Origin: Roseivirga sp. UBA7431
GTDB taxonomy: Bacteria; Bacteroidota; Bacteroidia; Cytophagales; Cyclobacteriaceae
Direction of reading: 5' to 3'
NCBI GenBank assembly: GCA_002477595.1
Contig: DLQN01000015.1
Span: 1-34,061 of the forward strand
Length of the DNA stretch: 34,061 nt
This document shows positions 33,947 through 34,061 of the stretch, piece after piece (position 1 is the first letter of the stretch; the number at the start of each line of letters is the position of its first letter). A program made the translations under genes and the position numbers. The notes under the pieces are model-generated. The model had not been told where the DNA came from. It searched no databases and worked only from the letters and a program-made list of their open reading frames with translations.

Positions 33947-33980
33947 GATCTATTCAAAAGCCAACGTCTCCTCCACCCGT

Positions 33981-34012
33981 TACTCAATACGTACTACGCA
34001 ATACGCAATACT
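33981..34012 (-). repeat. Dispersed TAGTATTG-type intergenic motif, copy 3 (reverse)
   Basis: Read on the minus strand it begins AGTATTGCGTATTGCGTAGT and ends CGTATTGAGTA, sharing AGTATTGCGTA with the copy after trxA. It contains short internal tandem units (GTATTGC twice). Confidence 0.45.
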
Positions 34013-34061
34013 CCCTACCGAACACTAAATCTCCCTTTCCCCTTAAACCTTACGACTAAGG

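Larger units (their letters stand above)
33777..34061. other. Non-coding stretch at the right edge with repeats
   Basis: The last 285 bases contain the right copy of the 53-bp repeat, a pair of overlapping hairpins near 33900-33946 and the TAGTATTG-type motif in reverse. I see no gene start or end here. A neighbouring gene may begin beyond the window. Confidence 0.5.

Noticed and set aside
1..34061. CRISPR array, prophage or transposase genes
   Set aside because: No regularly spaced identical repeats, no integrase, transposase or phage structural protein is seen on either strand.

Overview
The window reads as chromosomal DNA of a Bacteroidota bacterium, most likely order Cytophagales (a marine Roseivirga/Fabivirga-like genome is my guess, from protein character rather than a search). 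Supporting signs are the near absence of Shine-Dalgarno sequences, TAnnTTTG-type -7 promoter elements, a type III glutamine synthetase, transketolase split into two genes, a membrane-anchored LytTR regulator, a DnaE with an N-terminal exonuclease domain, and a small Lacal_2735-type protein. Almost all of it is ordinary core genome. I see no phage, transposase, CRISPR array, rRNA or tRNA.

Layout. 1-247: start of a secreted protein on the minus strand, cut by the window edge. 507-5293: a tight plus-strand run (FAH-family hydrolase, M23 peptidase, Bcp peroxiredoxin, transketolase N and C halves) ending at a hairpin terminator shared with a convergent GT-C glycosyltransferase (5331-6908). 6966-8153: class III aminotransferase. 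8208-11080, minus strand: pdhC (E2 of a 2-oxoacid dehydrogenase, with a good promoter and a terminator), hslV, and a broken, internally deleted amidohydrolase remnant. 11273-11971: an SRAP-fold protein that has lost its catalytic residues, overlapping tail-to-tail with a lipoprotein gene. 12857-16295: fabH, a hypothetical protein, a MORN-like repeat protein and a 53-residue protein. 16287-19418, minus strand: a lipoprotein alpha/beta hydrolase and glnN. 19656-21389: mtaB and a small tail-anchored membrane protein. 21469-24039, minus strand: a large M14 metallopeptidase. 24203-28934: dnaE (exonuclease-PHP-polymerase fusion) and trxA. 29051-30958: a LytTR membrane regulator followed by a secreted cupin protein. 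31275-32459: a DUF2200 protein and a secreted protein made of two duplicated domains.

The right end (32460-34061) differs: a GC-rich, strongly folded non-coding stretch, then a lone multi-pass membrane protein gene of unknown function lying between two 53-bp direct repeats (about 85% identical), then further hairpins and a dispersed-repeat motif.

Most noteworthy observations: (1) identical 10-bp direct repeats exactly 20 bp apart between the LytTR regulator and the cupin gene, a likely operator; (2) the catalytically dead SRAP paralogue; (3) the repeat-flanked membrane gene and the folded island beside it; (4) the DnaQ-like/DnaE fusion; (5) the amidohydrolase remnant; (6) a second helically phased direct repeat upstream of the small membrane protein at 21114. 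I did not find a clear new multi-gene defence or biosynthetic system. The LytTR/cupin pair is the nearest to a self-contained regulatory unit.
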